64,000 nucleotides of DNA, taken from Owenweeksia sp963758205. GTDB lineage: Bacteria > Bacteroidota > Bacteroidia > Flavobacteriales > Schleiferiaceae. Positions within the stretch are counted from its first letter, which is position 1; the number at the start of each line of letters is the position of its first letter. A program made the translations under genes and the position numbers. The DNA lies in contig CAVWUM010000002.1 of the NCBI GenBank assembly GCA_963758205.1, forward strand, positions 558,001 through 622,000, given 5' to 3'. The notes beneath the pieces are model-generated. The model was not told where the DNA came from. It worked only from the letters and a program-made list of their open reading frames with translations, and did not search any database. Positions 17,136 through 25,732 of the stretch are shown piece after piece.

Positions 17136-17170
17136 TATATAATGGTTAAAGGTTTTAGTACAGTAAACAA

Positions 17171-17542
17171 CTATTTGAATTCACCAACATGCCACAAAAC
17201 CCCACTTGGGTCATGGATAAAAAATTCATTGCCCCACTCGTTGTATTCCATTTCAGAAACACGAGCACCTGGATATTTATGGGTAATATTAAGGCTATGC
17301 AGATGGCGTAAATAGTCCTCAGGTTTTTCCACCTCAAGAAACACCATGGAGTTCTCTACCCAGTCTTTTACATAATAGTCTTGTAAATAAAAGCCAAAGG
17401 CGCCCATCCGGAAGTACGACATAGTGCTGGAAGTCACTACTTCTTCAAAACCTAGATCACTGTAGAACCTGCGGCTCAACTCAAAGTTGGAAGAACCTAT
17501 AAATGCCCGGATCGAGATCACCCCTGTTTTCATACAAACCAA
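17171..17542 (-). CDS. VOC (glyoxalase/bleomycin-resistance) family protein
   Basis: This 123-residue single-module VOC protein contains VISIRAFIGSSNFELSRRFY near the N-terminus, the strand GAFGFYLQDYYVKDW and the closing strand EFFIHDPSGVLWHVGEF. VOC proteins build a metal site from two beta-alpha-beta-beta-beta modules, so this one probably works as a dimer. The substrate is not identifiable. It follows the small membrane protein gene by about 11 bases on the same strand, so both are likely co-transcribed. Confidence 0.82.
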   Translation of the reverse strand: MVCMKTGVISIRAFIGSSNFELSRRFYSDLGFEEVVTSSTMSYFRMGAFGFYLQDYYVKDWVENSMVFLEVEKPEDYLRHLHSLNITHKYPGARVSEMEYNEWGNEFFIHDPSGVLWHVGEFK

Positions 17543-17553
17543 CTAATTGTTTA

Positions 17554-17802
17554 TTACTTCAGGTTTCTTGATTTCAGCTCTTGCTGCAAGGCCTGATATT
17601 GCTTTGGTTTTTTAAGCATCAGGTAAATCAAGAACAAGGGAATTAAAACAATAAGCCCCCAGGCATTGGCAATTACTCCATAAATAATTATTCCTACCAA
17701 AAAACCAATAAAAAAGGCATCAATAATAGGTGATGGTTTGTTGTTCTTAGCCGCTTCCAACAATTCGTTATCTGTAAGTTGGGATAATTGTTCTTGATTC
17801 AT
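17554..17802 (-). CDS. Small two-helix membrane protein
   Basis: The 82-residue protein has an acidic N-terminal helix (QEQLSQLTDNELLEAAKNNK), two membrane segments (DAFFIGFLVGIIIYGVIANA and WGLIVLIPLFLIYLML) and a basic C-terminal tail. The organisation resembles small Bacteroidota membrane proteins without a known role. It precedes the VOC gene closely. No function is claimed. Confidence 0.6.
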   Translation of the reverse strand: MNQEQLSQLTDNELLEAAKNNKPSPIIDAFFIGFLVGIIIYGVIANAWGLIVLIPLFLIYLMLKKPKQYQALQQELKSRNLK

Positions 17803-17930
17803 GAGGTTCTAGTTTGCAAGTAAATATACCTATAGAAACACTTAAGAAGTGTGCGGACATCATCCTATCTCATATCTCATCACCCACTGATCATGCAACG
17901 GACTTTGAATAACCTTTCTGTTTCTCACCA

Positions 17931-18896
17931 TCAATTCTCAAAATAGCGATACTCCACTTTTAAAATGCTATGATATTCCTTAGCCAGGGCTTTATCATCG
18001 CGCCTTTCAATTATAGCAGAAACCATATGCCTGGTGTCATATTCAATGAATATTTCCTTATTGTAAAAAACATTGCTACTCAGAATCTTTAAATGTATTG
18101 GCTGGCCCAGTTTATTATAATAGTACTTTTCTTGTCTTAGGGTATCATTTCTATCACTTGAGTTCACCATATTGAACTCTGTCAACAAACTATCCTTGTA
18201 AGTTCGGGTCTGAATTATTCGATACTTAAGCTTCCATTCGTCCATGTAGCCGTAAGGTGGATTAGCACTTTTCTGCCAAAAGATTTCTTGCCAATTAGTG
18301 CTGTCAGAAAATTCTTTTGAAATTGAATCCCGCTGATCAGGTTGAATTCTGAGAATGGTTTGATTTTCTGAGTTTAACTCGTAATAAATAGGGTAATTCG
18401 AATCCTGGATATCAATCAGAACATGGTTTCCATGGTTTGCAAGCAGTCTTAGCTCAAAATTCGTATTAAGCTCCGAATAATTATCAGGATGACCACAATC
18501 TATATAGGTTTCATAAGAGTCATAAAATATAAGCCTACCCTGCGAATCGTAAATAAGAGAATCATGACTTAATAGACACTCGCTTGTACGTTTTTTTAAA
18601 ATCAGTTTACCCTTTAGATTGTATTTATAAATGACTTCGGTATAAGCATCTGATTCACGAACAAGCTGACCTGCCTCATTAAAGAAATAAGTGGTTGTTA
18701 AAGTATCACGCTGAAAGTATCTAACCTCTTCCACCCTTCTAACATTATTTTGCTTTATGCGATCGAGCTGATCGGCCGAAAATGGAACTAAGCTCTTGAT
18801 ATCAGGTTCCAGAATCACTTCGTTCATTTGAAAACCCTGCCCAATGAGCAAGACGGAACCAAATAGGAAGACTATGTTAAAAAAGAAATATTTCAT
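17931..18896 (-). CDS. Secreted YD-repeat-like protein of unknown role
   Basis: The 321-residue product has a signal peptide (YFFFNIVFLFGSVLLIGQG). It then carries tandem beta-strand units of the form YFFNEAGQLVRESDAYTEVI, YKYNLKGKLILKKRTSEC, LIYDSQGRLIFYDSYE and YYYNKLGQPIHLKIL. These units (Tyr, then Gly-x-Leu) resemble the YD/RHS repeat motif but are few and divergent. It is probably periplasmic or surface-located. The gene follows mltG on the same strand with a 30-base gap. Function is unknown. Confidence 0.6.
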   Translation of the reverse strand: MKYFFFNIVFLFGSVLLIGQGFQMNEVILEPDIKSLVPFSADQLDRIKQNNVRRVEEVRYFQRDTLTTTYFFNEAGQLVRESDAYTEVIYKYNLKGKLILKKRTSECLLSHDSLIYDSQGRLIFYDSYETYIDCGHPDNYSELNTNFELRLLANHGNHVLIDIQDSNYPIYYELNSENQTILRIQPDQRDSISKEFSDSTNWQEIFWQKSANPPYGYMDEWKLKYRIIQTRTYKDSLLTEFNMVNSSDRNDTLRQEKYYYNKLGQPIHLKILSSNVFYNKEIFIEYDTRHMVSAIIERRDDKALAKEYHSILKVEYRYFEN

Positions 18897-18926
18897 TCCA
18901 AATTCATTCCCAACTGACTTTATTCA

Positions 18927-19988
18927 CTATCTCATCACCCCCTGCTCATTCAGCGCCCGTTGATATTTTCGCGCATTAACCAAATGCTGCTGATAAGTTT
19001 TGGCAAAGTAGCTATCGCCACTCATATCTTCCTTGGCCACAAAATAGTAGTAGTCGTGCTTTTCATAGTTAAGCACTGCATCTACAAAAATGATGGGGGG
19101 AATGAGAATGGGGCCGGGCGGTAAACCCCTGTATTTATACGTATTGTAGGGAGATTCAATTTCCTTGTCTTTATTTAAAACCCGTTTCATCGTAAAATCA
19201 CCAATGGCAAAAATCAGTGTGGGGTCGGCCTGTAGAGGCATTCCAATTTTCAGGCGATTCATATACACCCCAGCCACTTTAGGCATATCCTCCGGTTTTT
19301 TGGTTTCCCAATACACTATGCTGGCCAGGGTTACTACCTCACCTTGGGTTAGGCCGGCTTCACGGGCTTTAGCCTGCCGTTCGGGTGTCCAAAAGGCTTT
19401 ATATTCTTTAGCCATGCGCTGCATAAGCTGTGGCGTACTTGTATTCCAAGTAAGGTAATAGGTATTAGGAATAAACATCGCCATTATGGTTTCATCCTTA
19501 AAACCATAGGCTGAAATTGAATCCGGATTGGTAAGCCAACTGTACACGGCATTAGAGTCAGGCTCAATTTGGTGAGCCAGCCGCCCGGCCAGCTGAGCTT
19601 TGGTATGTATCTGGTTAAACTGAACAGCTACGTCCACACGGCCATTTCCGGCCCGCAGGTGGTTTAGCAATTCGTTGTTGCTCATGCCATCTTTAATAGG
19701 ATATTTTCCCGGCACTACGTTTCGGCCCCGATAATTCTTTTTTTCGGCCATCCACTGGTAAGAGTCAACATCCTTAAGTACCTGCATGGCTTTGAGGGAG
19801 TCCAGAACCGCGGTTTCGTCACTACCTGTAGCGATGTAGAGGTACACTTCATCACCATGGGTTTCTACATTGGGCAGGTATATTTTTTTGTAGAACTGCC
19901 AGCCAACAGCCACACCTACCGCTATAAGTGCTATTGCCACCCATAATGCAATTCTGAAAATTCTCTTTTTACCTTTTTTAGCACCCAT
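18927..19988 (-). CDS. mltG: Endolytic murein transglycosylase MltG
   Basis: The 353-residue protein has one N-terminal transmembrane segment (ALWVAIALIAVGVAVGWQFY) and a YceG/MltG domain. The catalytic region TLASIVYWETKKPEDMPKVA contains the conserved Glu, followed by AGVYMNRLKIGMPLQADPTL. The YNTYKYRGLPPGPI motif near residue 280 is diagnostic of the family. MltG cuts nascent glycan strands and so sets their length, working with class A PBPs; PBP1A is encoded 4 kb away. It starts 4 bases after the preceding gene's stop and is translationally close to it. Confidence 0.95.
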   Translation of the reverse strand: MGAKKGKKRIFRIALWVAIALIAVGVAVGWQFYKKIYLPNVETHGDEVYLYIATGSDETAVLDSLKAMQVLKDVDSYQWMAEKKNYRGRNVVPGKYPIKDGMSNNELLNHLRAGNGRVDVAVQFNQIHTKAQLAGRLAHQIEPDSNAVYSWLTNPDSISAYGFKDETIMAMFIPNTYYLTWNTSTPQLMQRMAKEYKAFWTPERQAKAREAGLTQGEVVTLASIVYWETKKPEDMPKVAGVYMNRLKIGMPLQADPTLIFAIGDFTMKRVLNKDKEIESPYNTYKYRGLPPGPILIPPIIFVDAVLNYEKHDYYYFVAKEDMSGDSYFAKTYQQHLVNARKYQRALNEQGVMR

Positions 19989-19992
19989 CCGC

Positions 19993-20643
19993 TTACTCTA
20001 CCAATTCGTTACCGTGATAGGGACAGTATCTCCATTTAGCATTCATTGGGGCGTCATCAACAGGGCATTTTTTGGGAGACATCAGGAAACTAAATGGTAA
20101 ATCCCACTCAAAGCGTTCACCATTATAAAGCAGGGTCAAAGCGCCTTCCCCTGAGGCCTCGGCTATTTTATCGCCATTCTTATCAGTGGCATCGAACATC
20201 AGTAACTGCATATTCTTACCAAAATTACCCAGCATATTAGCGAGGGCGGGTTTTAGCACGTTAAGCATATCTCTTGTCTCACCAGGTAACTCGCTTTCCT
20301 TTAGTAATTTGTGCTTTATGTTATTTGAATCGATCAGTTCGGCTTTTACCGCTGGGTTTGGCTTAAACTCTGCTCCAACTATATCCACATCCACAGCAAT
20401 AATGAGGATAAAGTCCTCAAAAATAGATTTGATTTTTTCTATCACCTCAGGGGTAACATCAGGGTTATCCTGTAGTGATATGGCCCAATACTCCGTAGGT
20501 AACCAAATAGCGACCTTCATATTATCGCCCGACTTTTTAGTAACCTGTAGTTCCTTGATTACCTCGGCAATCTCAACTTTTTGATTTTGACTGTGACCGA
20601 AGAATACGGCCATCAGAAGCAATCCCAGTAATCTAACTTTCAT
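19993..20643 (-). CDS. Secreted protein with C-terminal CPxD...CPYHG motif
   Basis: The 216-residue protein begins MKVRLLGLLLMAVFFGHSQN, a signal peptide. The body is mixed alpha/beta (VAIWLPTEYWAISLQDNPDV, FEDFILIIAVDVDIVGAEF). It ends in KKCPVDDAPMNAKWRYCPYHGNELV, where two Cys and one His resemble a half zinc ribbon. I know no family. It is placed 4 bases upstream of mltG on the same strand, so co-expression with a peptidoglycan enzyme is likely. A periplasmic role is inferred from the signal peptide alone. Confidence 0.55.
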   Translation of the reverse strand: MKVRLLGLLLMAVFFGHSQNQKVEIAEVIKELQVTKKSGDNMKVAIWLPTEYWAISLQDNPDVTPEVIEKIKSIFEDFILIIAVDVDIVGAEFKPNPAVKAELIDSNNIKHKLLKESELPGETRDMLNVLKPALANMLGNFGKNMQLLMFDATDKNGDKIAEASGEGALTLLYNGERFEWDLPFSFLMSPKKCPVDDAPMNAKWRYCPYHGNELVE

Positions 20644-20803
20644 ATAAAACTGTAGTGTGTTTGTGGATGGCTAAAATAAACGAACAATTCAAGTGATGGT
20701 TGTAACAGATATAATAGAAATTGAAGCCAGTTCATTCTTTGATACCCTGAAAAATTGCGCCTTACGACATCTCACTTGTAAATAACAAACTGCATCTTTC
20801 ATT

Positions 20804-20811
20804 TACCTTTG
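20804..20811 (+). promoter_or_regulatory. Bacteroidota -7 element for the sigma factor-like gene
   Basis: TACCTTTG matches TAnnTTTG and lies 20 bases before the TTG start at 20832. A TTG that could serve as -33 lies at about 20775. Confidence 0.55.
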
Positions 20812-20831
20812 GTATAAACAAACAAGGAGCC

Positions 20832-21368
20832 TTGGCCAGATACAGCGACCACGAAATTTCAGAAGAACTTCTACATAACGATGCCCGATTGCAGAAGAGG
20901 GTAAAGTGGTTTTATAAAAGTAACCGGAAAGAAATAAAGGCCTATGTGCTAAAGCATGGCGGGACTTCGAGGCAAGCCAGCCAGGTGTTGCAGGATGGTA
21001 TGTTGGCTCTGTTTCACACTTTAAAGACAGATTCACAAAACAAGGGCAGCCTGTCTCAATTATATGTTGGCATTTGTAAAGCTATTTGGGATAAAAGCGC
21101 GGGGCATGAGATTTATTCGCACCCACATTTACATGAAGAAAAGGCTATGGAAAAGCTTTTTGCCCGCATGGATGATTCAGATGTACAGGTGCTAAAAGCT
21201 TTTTACTTTGAAGCAAAAACAGATGAACAGATCAGCAAACAATTTGGACGCCCTGCCCCGCAGCTGGAAAGTGATAAGAAATGGAATGCCTTGCGCCAGC
21301 TTAAGGATTTATTGCTAAAGGATGAGGATTTACTGGAAGAACTTTACGCCAATATCGATAGCCACTAA
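20832..21368 (+). CDS. Sigma-70 family (ECF-like) RNA polymerase sigma factor
   Basis: The 178-residue product begins at a TTG codon preceded by AAGGAG only 2 bases away. No ATG sits near the conserved N-terminus. Region 2 is visible in FYKSNRKEIKAYVLKHGGTS, VLQDGMLALFHTL and LYVGICKAIWDKSAGHE. Region 4-like helix-turn-helix sequence follows (DVQVLKAFYFEAKTDEQISK, then LESDKKWNALRQLKDLLL). Its final codon overlaps the start of the next gene (TAATG), suggesting coupled translation. The partner is a membrane TPR protein, so the pair may be a sigma/anti-sigma module, though no zinc-finger anti-sigma motif is present. Confidence 0.75.
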   Translation: MARYSDHEISEELLHNDARLQKRVKWFYKSNRKEIKAYVLKHGGTSRQASQVLQDGMLALFHTLKTDSQNKGSLSQLYVGICKAIWDKSAGHEIYSHPHLHEEKAMEKLFARMDDSDVQVLKAFYFEAKTDEQISKQFGRPAPQLESDKKWNALRQLKDLLLKDEDLLEELYANIDSH

Positions 21369-22102
21369 TGGACGCCCTGGAACAGCGCATTGATAAATAT
21401 CTGAACCATTTATTGGATGAGGAGGAAAGGGCCGCTTTTGAAAAAGAGTTAAAATTCAACGGTGAACTACAAAAAGAGGTTGCTCTGCAACAGGCAGCGT
21501 ATCTGGCTATTGAAAAACATGGAGATGCTGAAATACGGGAGCGCATTCACCATTGGGAGAACCCCGCTGACCCAACCTTGCTGAAACGCTATTGGTGGCG
21601 CATTGCGATACCTCTGCTTATCATTTATGGTGTTATCTTTTTTTACAATGATTTTTCAAAAATAAGTTTGGAGGAAAACCTGTTTGACGAATACTTTGAA
21701 CCTTACAAATACCGCAGTACTACGGCCTATCCGCTTGAAAATTTCCCAAACTGGAATAATGGTACGAGGGCCTATAAGCAAGGCGACTATGAAACGGCCA
21801 CTTCCTTTTATGAGGAACACCTGAGGCGGCAGAATGAAACCCAGGAGGCGCTATTTTACACAGGTATGGCCTTCCTTTCACAAAATCCCCCTAACCTGAA
21901 AAAAGCAGAGTTTTATTTAGGGCAGGTTAGCGGAAAGCAAAACCCATACACTAATACCGCCAGGTGGAACCTTGCCCTGGCCTACTTAAAGGAAGGACGA
22001 ATAGTACGTACAAAAAAGCTTCTGCGCGAATTGCTGGCCAATGGCAATTATCGAAAAGATGATGTAAAAGAATTGTTAGAGAGGTTATCGTTAGAGGATT
22101 AA
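21368..22102 (+). CDS. Membrane-anchored TPR protein, possible anti-sigma partner
   Basis: The 244-residue protein has an N-terminal cytoplasmic helical region (DALEQRIDKYLNHLLDEEER) like the start of Bacteroidota anti-sigma proteins. One transmembrane segment follows at about 78-94 (WRIAIPLLIIYGVIFFY). A periplasmic TPR domain completes it (AYKQGDYETATSFYEEHL, ALFYTGMAFLSQNPPNLKKA, NLALAYLKEGRIVRTKKLL). The start codon overlaps the stop of the sigma factor-like gene, so the two are translationally coupled. The architecture suggests that a periplasmic signal or partner regulates the sigma factor, but this is inference. Confidence 0.68.
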   Translation: MDALEQRIDKYLNHLLDEEERAAFEKELKFNGELQKEVALQQAAYLAIEKHGDAEIRERIHHWENPADPTLLKRYWWRIAIPLLIIYGVIFFYNDFSKISLEENLFDEYFEPYKYRSTTAYPLENFPNWNNGTRAYKQGDYETATSFYEEHLRRQNETQEALFYTGMAFLSQNPPNLKKAEFYLGQVSGKQNPYTNTARWNLALAYLKEGRIVRTKKLLRELLANGNYRKDDVKELLERLSLED

Positions 22103-22400
22103 TAACAACCTTATTTGCTTCCGTTCATTTTGGCTTGACCCAAAACGAACCAAAAAGTCAAGTCTTCTTAGAAATTTTTTAGAAGCTACGGCTTACTTGT
22201 CTTCGAAGCCCCAGCCGTTTCGCTTCACTACACTTCGGCACTTCTCATTGACAAGCCTCACCTTGCTTTTTTACAAAATTTCTAAAAGACGAATAAAAAA
22301 AACCTTGTCACAATTACAAATATTTAGAACCCTTAAGGCTTAATTGCAAAGAATTTCCCTTCAATTTATGGAGGAGCTTGCCTGCCAGACTGAATGGGCT
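22103..22400. other. Intergenic region containing a long imperfect inverted repeat
   Basis: No gene is evident in these roughly 300 bases. They contain the inverted repeat at 22162-22290 and adjoin a G9 tract beside the TonB receptor stop codon. The sequence has a composition distinct from the surrounding genes. Confidence 0.6.
22162..22290. repeat. Long inverted repeat, about 129 bases
   Basis: GTCTTCTTAGAAATTTT (22162-22178) is closely matched by the reverse complement of AAAATTTCTAAAAGAC (22275-22290), apart from the loss of one base and one substitution. Inside, GGCTTACTTGTC and GACAAGCC extend the pairing. The whole would fold into a long imperfect hairpin. Whether it is a dispersed element, a structured RNA or a terminator cannot be decided without genome-wide comparison. 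Confidence 0.55.
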
Positions 22401-22409
22401 GGGGGGGGG
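22401..22409. repeat. Homopolymeric G9 tract next to the TonB receptor stop codon
   Basis: Nine consecutive G lie immediately downstream of the stop of the minus-strand TonB receptor (stop at 22410-22412). Confidence 0.9.
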
Positions 22410-24926
22410 CTAAAACTTAGCCACAAGTTTCAGGTTGAGCAACCTTCCCGTAAGGTAATTGGGTACGGCATACTCACGGGCTGTGGAAATATCCTTAATC
22501 CATAAATAACTAACGGTGTTGTTGGTTGCCAGCAGGTTAAATACTTCCAGCGTTACATAAAGTGTAGAAAAAGTATTCAGGAATTTAGATTTATAGGTTT
22601 TGCCCTCCAGCTTCAACACTTTGGAGAAACCAATATCAACTCTGCGATAAGCAGGAATTCTGAAGTCCTTGTCTTTAGGCTCAGCTTGTGGTGGCCCAAA
22701 CGGCAAACCTGTGGCATACGTACCGGTAAGGCTTACCCGGAAGGTGGGATCGCGCGGCAGGTAATCCTGGAAAAAAACTTTGGCACTAAACCTTTGGTCG
22801 GTTGGGCGGGGCACATACCCGGCTCCATCCCCCTGTATATCTTCCTCTACCTTTAGCAGGGAAAGGCTGAACCAGCTATCCACACCATTTACAAACTCTC
22901 CGTTAATACGATAATCGATACCGGCAGCATACCCTTTCGAGTTATTCTCTGCACGGTAACGGATTCGTACGTTATCCATATCATAAGGAATGAGGCTATT
23001 GTAATCCTTATAATATACCTCGGTGACCATCTTAAAGGGCCGGTTCCAGAGTTTTAACTGGTAATCATTACCCAACACAAAATGCATAGAGCGCTGCGCT
23101 CTGATATCTTCATTCAGTCCACCTTCAAGATTACGCATCTCCCTGTAAAAGGGCGGTTGATAATACAGACCTGATGCGAGCCTCCAAACCATATCTCTTT
23201 TTCCATCAGGGTGCCAGCTGAAGCTTAACCTGGGACTTACCACAGTTTGGTTATTGAAGGTCCAGTAATGGGCGCGCAAACCAAGGTTTACAAAAAAGTC
23301 GTGGCCGTTGCGCTCAAAAAGCTGAGAACGCTCTACATACGCCATTATACGGGATGATTGCACCACCTCGCTACTGTTATAGCTTTCAAACAAGGTTAGG
23401 TTTTGAGCAGAAGTATCTAAAGTGGAATAAACCACTCCACCTAATGGAATACGTTGCCCATCAATTATAGTATCCTGAGTTACTATTAATGAGTCATATC
23501 CGAACGATGGTTTATGAGGAATACTATAACCCGCGGAATCAATCATTTCCCACTCCTTGTAGCGATCGATAATATCTTCATACTGATACTTTAACCCCCA
23601 GCGCCAGCTCACGTCACCTTTATCCAAGAGTCCGTCATGCGCTGCATTGGCCACAATAATATCCAGGTTGTTGCGCGCGTAATTCTGAAAGCCGCCCACT
23701 CCTCGGATGAAGGATATCTCACCAAAATCATCTGAACCAAGATTATTATTGAGTTCACCAAGGCGGTAGGCACCTATTACATCAAAATACTCCTGCTCGG
23801 TAGTTTGAAATACGGAGGCTGTGTATTTAAGTTCGAGATTATTACTGGGGCGATTCACCGCGCTTAAGGCTCCAAACCTTGTAGTAAAATCGTAATCTTC
23901 CTGCCCGTCAAAAAACACGGTAAGTCGCAGTGCCTCCTGAAAAGTTCCAAAATCAGTATTACGTGTAGAGGGAATTACCTGGTAAAGGTTTTTACTGTAG
24001 TTACCCAAAAAGCTGATATCCCACTCATCCGTTAAAGTGTAGTTAAGATAAGCCTGTATATCCGTAAACCTGGGGCGAAAATCTGCCTCCGTATCAAGCG
24101 ACCCCAGCAATAGTTGGTTGGTGCGGTACCTACCTCCAACCAAAACTGCCAGTCGATCATTTACTAAACGGTCCTCATAAGTAAGGCTTCCGCCTAAAAG
24201 GCTCGCCTCGGCAGCCAGTCCAAACTCTGTAGGTTTACGGTAGGTTATATCCAGTACAGATGACATTTTATCGCCATAGCGGGCCTCAAACCCACCGGCA
24301 GAAAAATCAATATTCTCCACCATGTTTGGGTTAATAATACTGAGCCCCTCCTGCTGACCATTACTCACCAAAAAGGAGCGGTACACCTCAATTCCATTAA
24401 TGTAGATCTGATTCTCGTCAAAACTTCCTCCACGTACTGAAATTTGTGAACTGAGCTCATTATTGCTGTTTACTCCCGGTAGAGACTTTAATATACCCTC
24501 CACGGCTGAACCTGTTCCGGCATAGCTCTCAAGCGTACGCGGATCGATTTTCACACCACCTTCAAAGCGGGATTTTCGATCCTGCACTTCGGCATCGGCC
24601 AGCATATTTGTCCGCAGTTTAATCTGCTTATTAATAACCTTCAGTTCTCCTTTTTGGATGGAGAACATAACCGTATCGGGGATATAGGCAAAATTTATAA
24701 AACCCGCTATCAGCCTGTCGCCATCATAAATATCGAGTTCGTAGTTACCGGCTTCATCGGTAAGGGTAAAAAATGAACCTACAGTAACCTGAACCCCATC
24801 CACAGGGTTTCCGTCCGAATCGGTAACGGTACCTTTAATGGTGGTTGGTCGCTTTTTAGACTGGCCAAAAGCGGAGGTTATTGAAATAAGAAGTAGAAAA
24901 ACGAAGAGAAATCCGGAAAGGCGCAA
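22410..24926 (-). CDS. TonB-dependent receptor with carboxypeptidase-like N-terminal domain
   Basis: The 838-residue outer-membrane transporter starts with a signal peptide (SGFLFVFLLLISITSAFGQS). An Ig-like CarboxypepD-reg domain follows (TIKGTVTDSDGNPVDGVQVT). The plug domain contains LKSLPGVNSNNELSSQISVRG and DENQIYINGIEVYRS. The remainder is a large barrel ending LLNLKLVAKF with terminal Phe. Such receptors import metal chelates, vitamins or oligosaccharides, and the substrate is not recognisable here. The upstream gene (24950-25614) also has a carboxypeptidase-like domain and lies 23 bases away on the same strand. No SusD homologue is present, so a polysaccharide-utilisation locus is unlikely. 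Confidence 0.92.
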   Translation of the reverse strand: MRLSGFLFVFLLLISITSAFGQSKKRPTTIKGTVTDSDGNPVDGVQVTVGSFFTLTDEAGNYELDIYDGDRLIAGFINFAYIPDTVMFSIQKGELKVINKQIKLRTNMLADAEVQDRKSRFEGGVKIDPRTLESYAGTGSAVEGILKSLPGVNSNNELSSQISVRGGSFDENQIYINGIEVYRSFLVSNGQQEGLSIINPNMVENIDFSAGGFEARYGDKMSSVLDITYRKPTEFGLAAEASLLGGSLTYEDRLVNDRLAVLVGGRYRTNQLLLGSLDTEADFRPRFTDIQAYLNYTLTDEWDISFLGNYSKNLYQVIPSTRNTDFGTFQEALRLTVFFDGQEDYDFTTRFGALSAVNRPSNNLELKYTASVFQTTEQEYFDVIGAYRLGELNNNLGSDDFGEISFIRGVGGFQNYARNNLDIIVANAAHDGLLDKGDVSWRWGLKYQYEDIIDRYKEWEMIDSAGYSIPHKPSFGYDSLIVTQDTIIDGQRIPLGGVVYSTLDTSAQNLTLFESYNSSEVVQSSRIMAYVERSQLFERNGHDFFVNLGLRAHYWTFNNQTVVSPRLSFSWHPDGKRDMVWRLASGLYYQPPFYREMRNLEGGLNEDIRAQRSMHFVLGNDYQLKLWNRPFKMVTEVYYKDYNSLIPYDMDNVRIRYRAENNSKGYAAGIDYRINGEFVNGVDSWFSLSLLKVEEDIQGDGAGYVPRPTDQRFSAKVFFQDYLPRDPTFRVSLTGTYATGLPFGPPQAEPKDKDFRIPAYRRVDIGFSKVLKLEGKTYKSKFLNTFSTLYVTLEVFNLLATNNTVSYLWIKDISTAREYAVPNYLTGRLLNLKLVAKF

Positions 24927-24949
24927 GGGCTAGTAGTGTTAGTTTCGTA

Positions 24950-25614
24950 TTACCTGGATTTCTTAGAACTGAAATCCCCGCGTTTTAGTGCCTCAAAAAA
25001 TTGTTGCCATGCAAAAGGATCGCTCAATGCGCCTAAAATGGCACCCCCTGGGGTTAAGCCCTGATAACGCCCATAATTGTAAATAGATGCATTATTGGCT
25101 GCAATCACAAAATCCTGAATTTCCTCGGGGCTATATCCCATTTCGGCTGCACGGTCCTTTAACTCCTGTATAGCAAGGTTTTTCATGGCGATGTCCTCTT
25201 CGGTAGTGTTGACCCTCGTGGCCAGCAATTCATCTTTCAGCCTGTCTGGCGTGGGCCATGGGTAAAGAGTTACTTCCTGTAGCATAGTGGTATCCCTCAG
25301 CATAATAATACGGGCCAGGTACTCTTTCTCATCAAGACTATCGGGCACTACGAGAATTTCTTTTTTAAAACCAATGCTGGTAAACTGTATGCTATCTCCG
25401 GGAAGCACGGCAAAGGAAAAGAAACCTTCGGTACTGGTGGTGGTTCCCATACCTCTCTTTTTTACTACAATGTTTACATAGGGCATAAACTGGGGCACAG
25501 TATCAGCCGTCATTACCAGGCCGGAAATCTGTATAGGCTTCTTTTTTTCTGCGTTTGTGAAAAAGCCAAAATGGGCAGTGCTGCCGCTAGTAATATCGCG
25601 TATAGGTACTTCAT
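24950..25614 (-). pseudogene. Secreted carboxypeptidase-like regulatory-domain protein, frameshifted after the signal peptide
   Basis: An ATG at 25614 begins MKYLYAILLAAALPILAFSQ, an excellent signal peptide, but that frame stops shortly after a run of seven A (T7 at 25542-25548 on the plus strand). The adjacent frame runs KKPIQISGLVMTADTVPQFM and continues for 187 residues from the first ATG. This gives a carboxypeptidase-like domain (MPYVNIVVKKRGMGTTTSTE, then GFFSFAVLPGDSIQFTSIGF) and a helical C-terminus. Adding one A restores a protein of about 220 residues. The gene precedes the TonB receptor by 23 bases and probably forms an operon with it. It could be a sequencing indel, a pseudogene or slippage-controlled expression. 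Confidence 0.75.
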
Positions 25615-25658
25615 TTAATCTTTTATTTCGCTCACTGGTAGTGGAAACGGATATCGGG

Positions 25659-25666
25659 CAAAAATA
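25659..25666 (-). promoter_or_regulatory. Bacteroidota -7 element for the receptor operon
   Basis: CAAAAATA on the plus strand is TATTTTTG on the coding strand. It lies 45 bases upstream of the ATG at 25614, which supports that start over the shorter one at 25513. Confidence 0.5.
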
Positions 25667-25732
25667 GCATACTCTGCAGGAAAGTAATTAGTAAAGGCTT
25701 CACAGTTTTTAATCGATAAAATGCAGAATCAC

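Noticed and set aside
25511..25513. Start of the carboxypeptidase-like protein at 25513
   Set aside because: The sequence upstream in the adjacent frame encodes a clear signal peptide with an ATG at 25614 and a promoter-like element above it.
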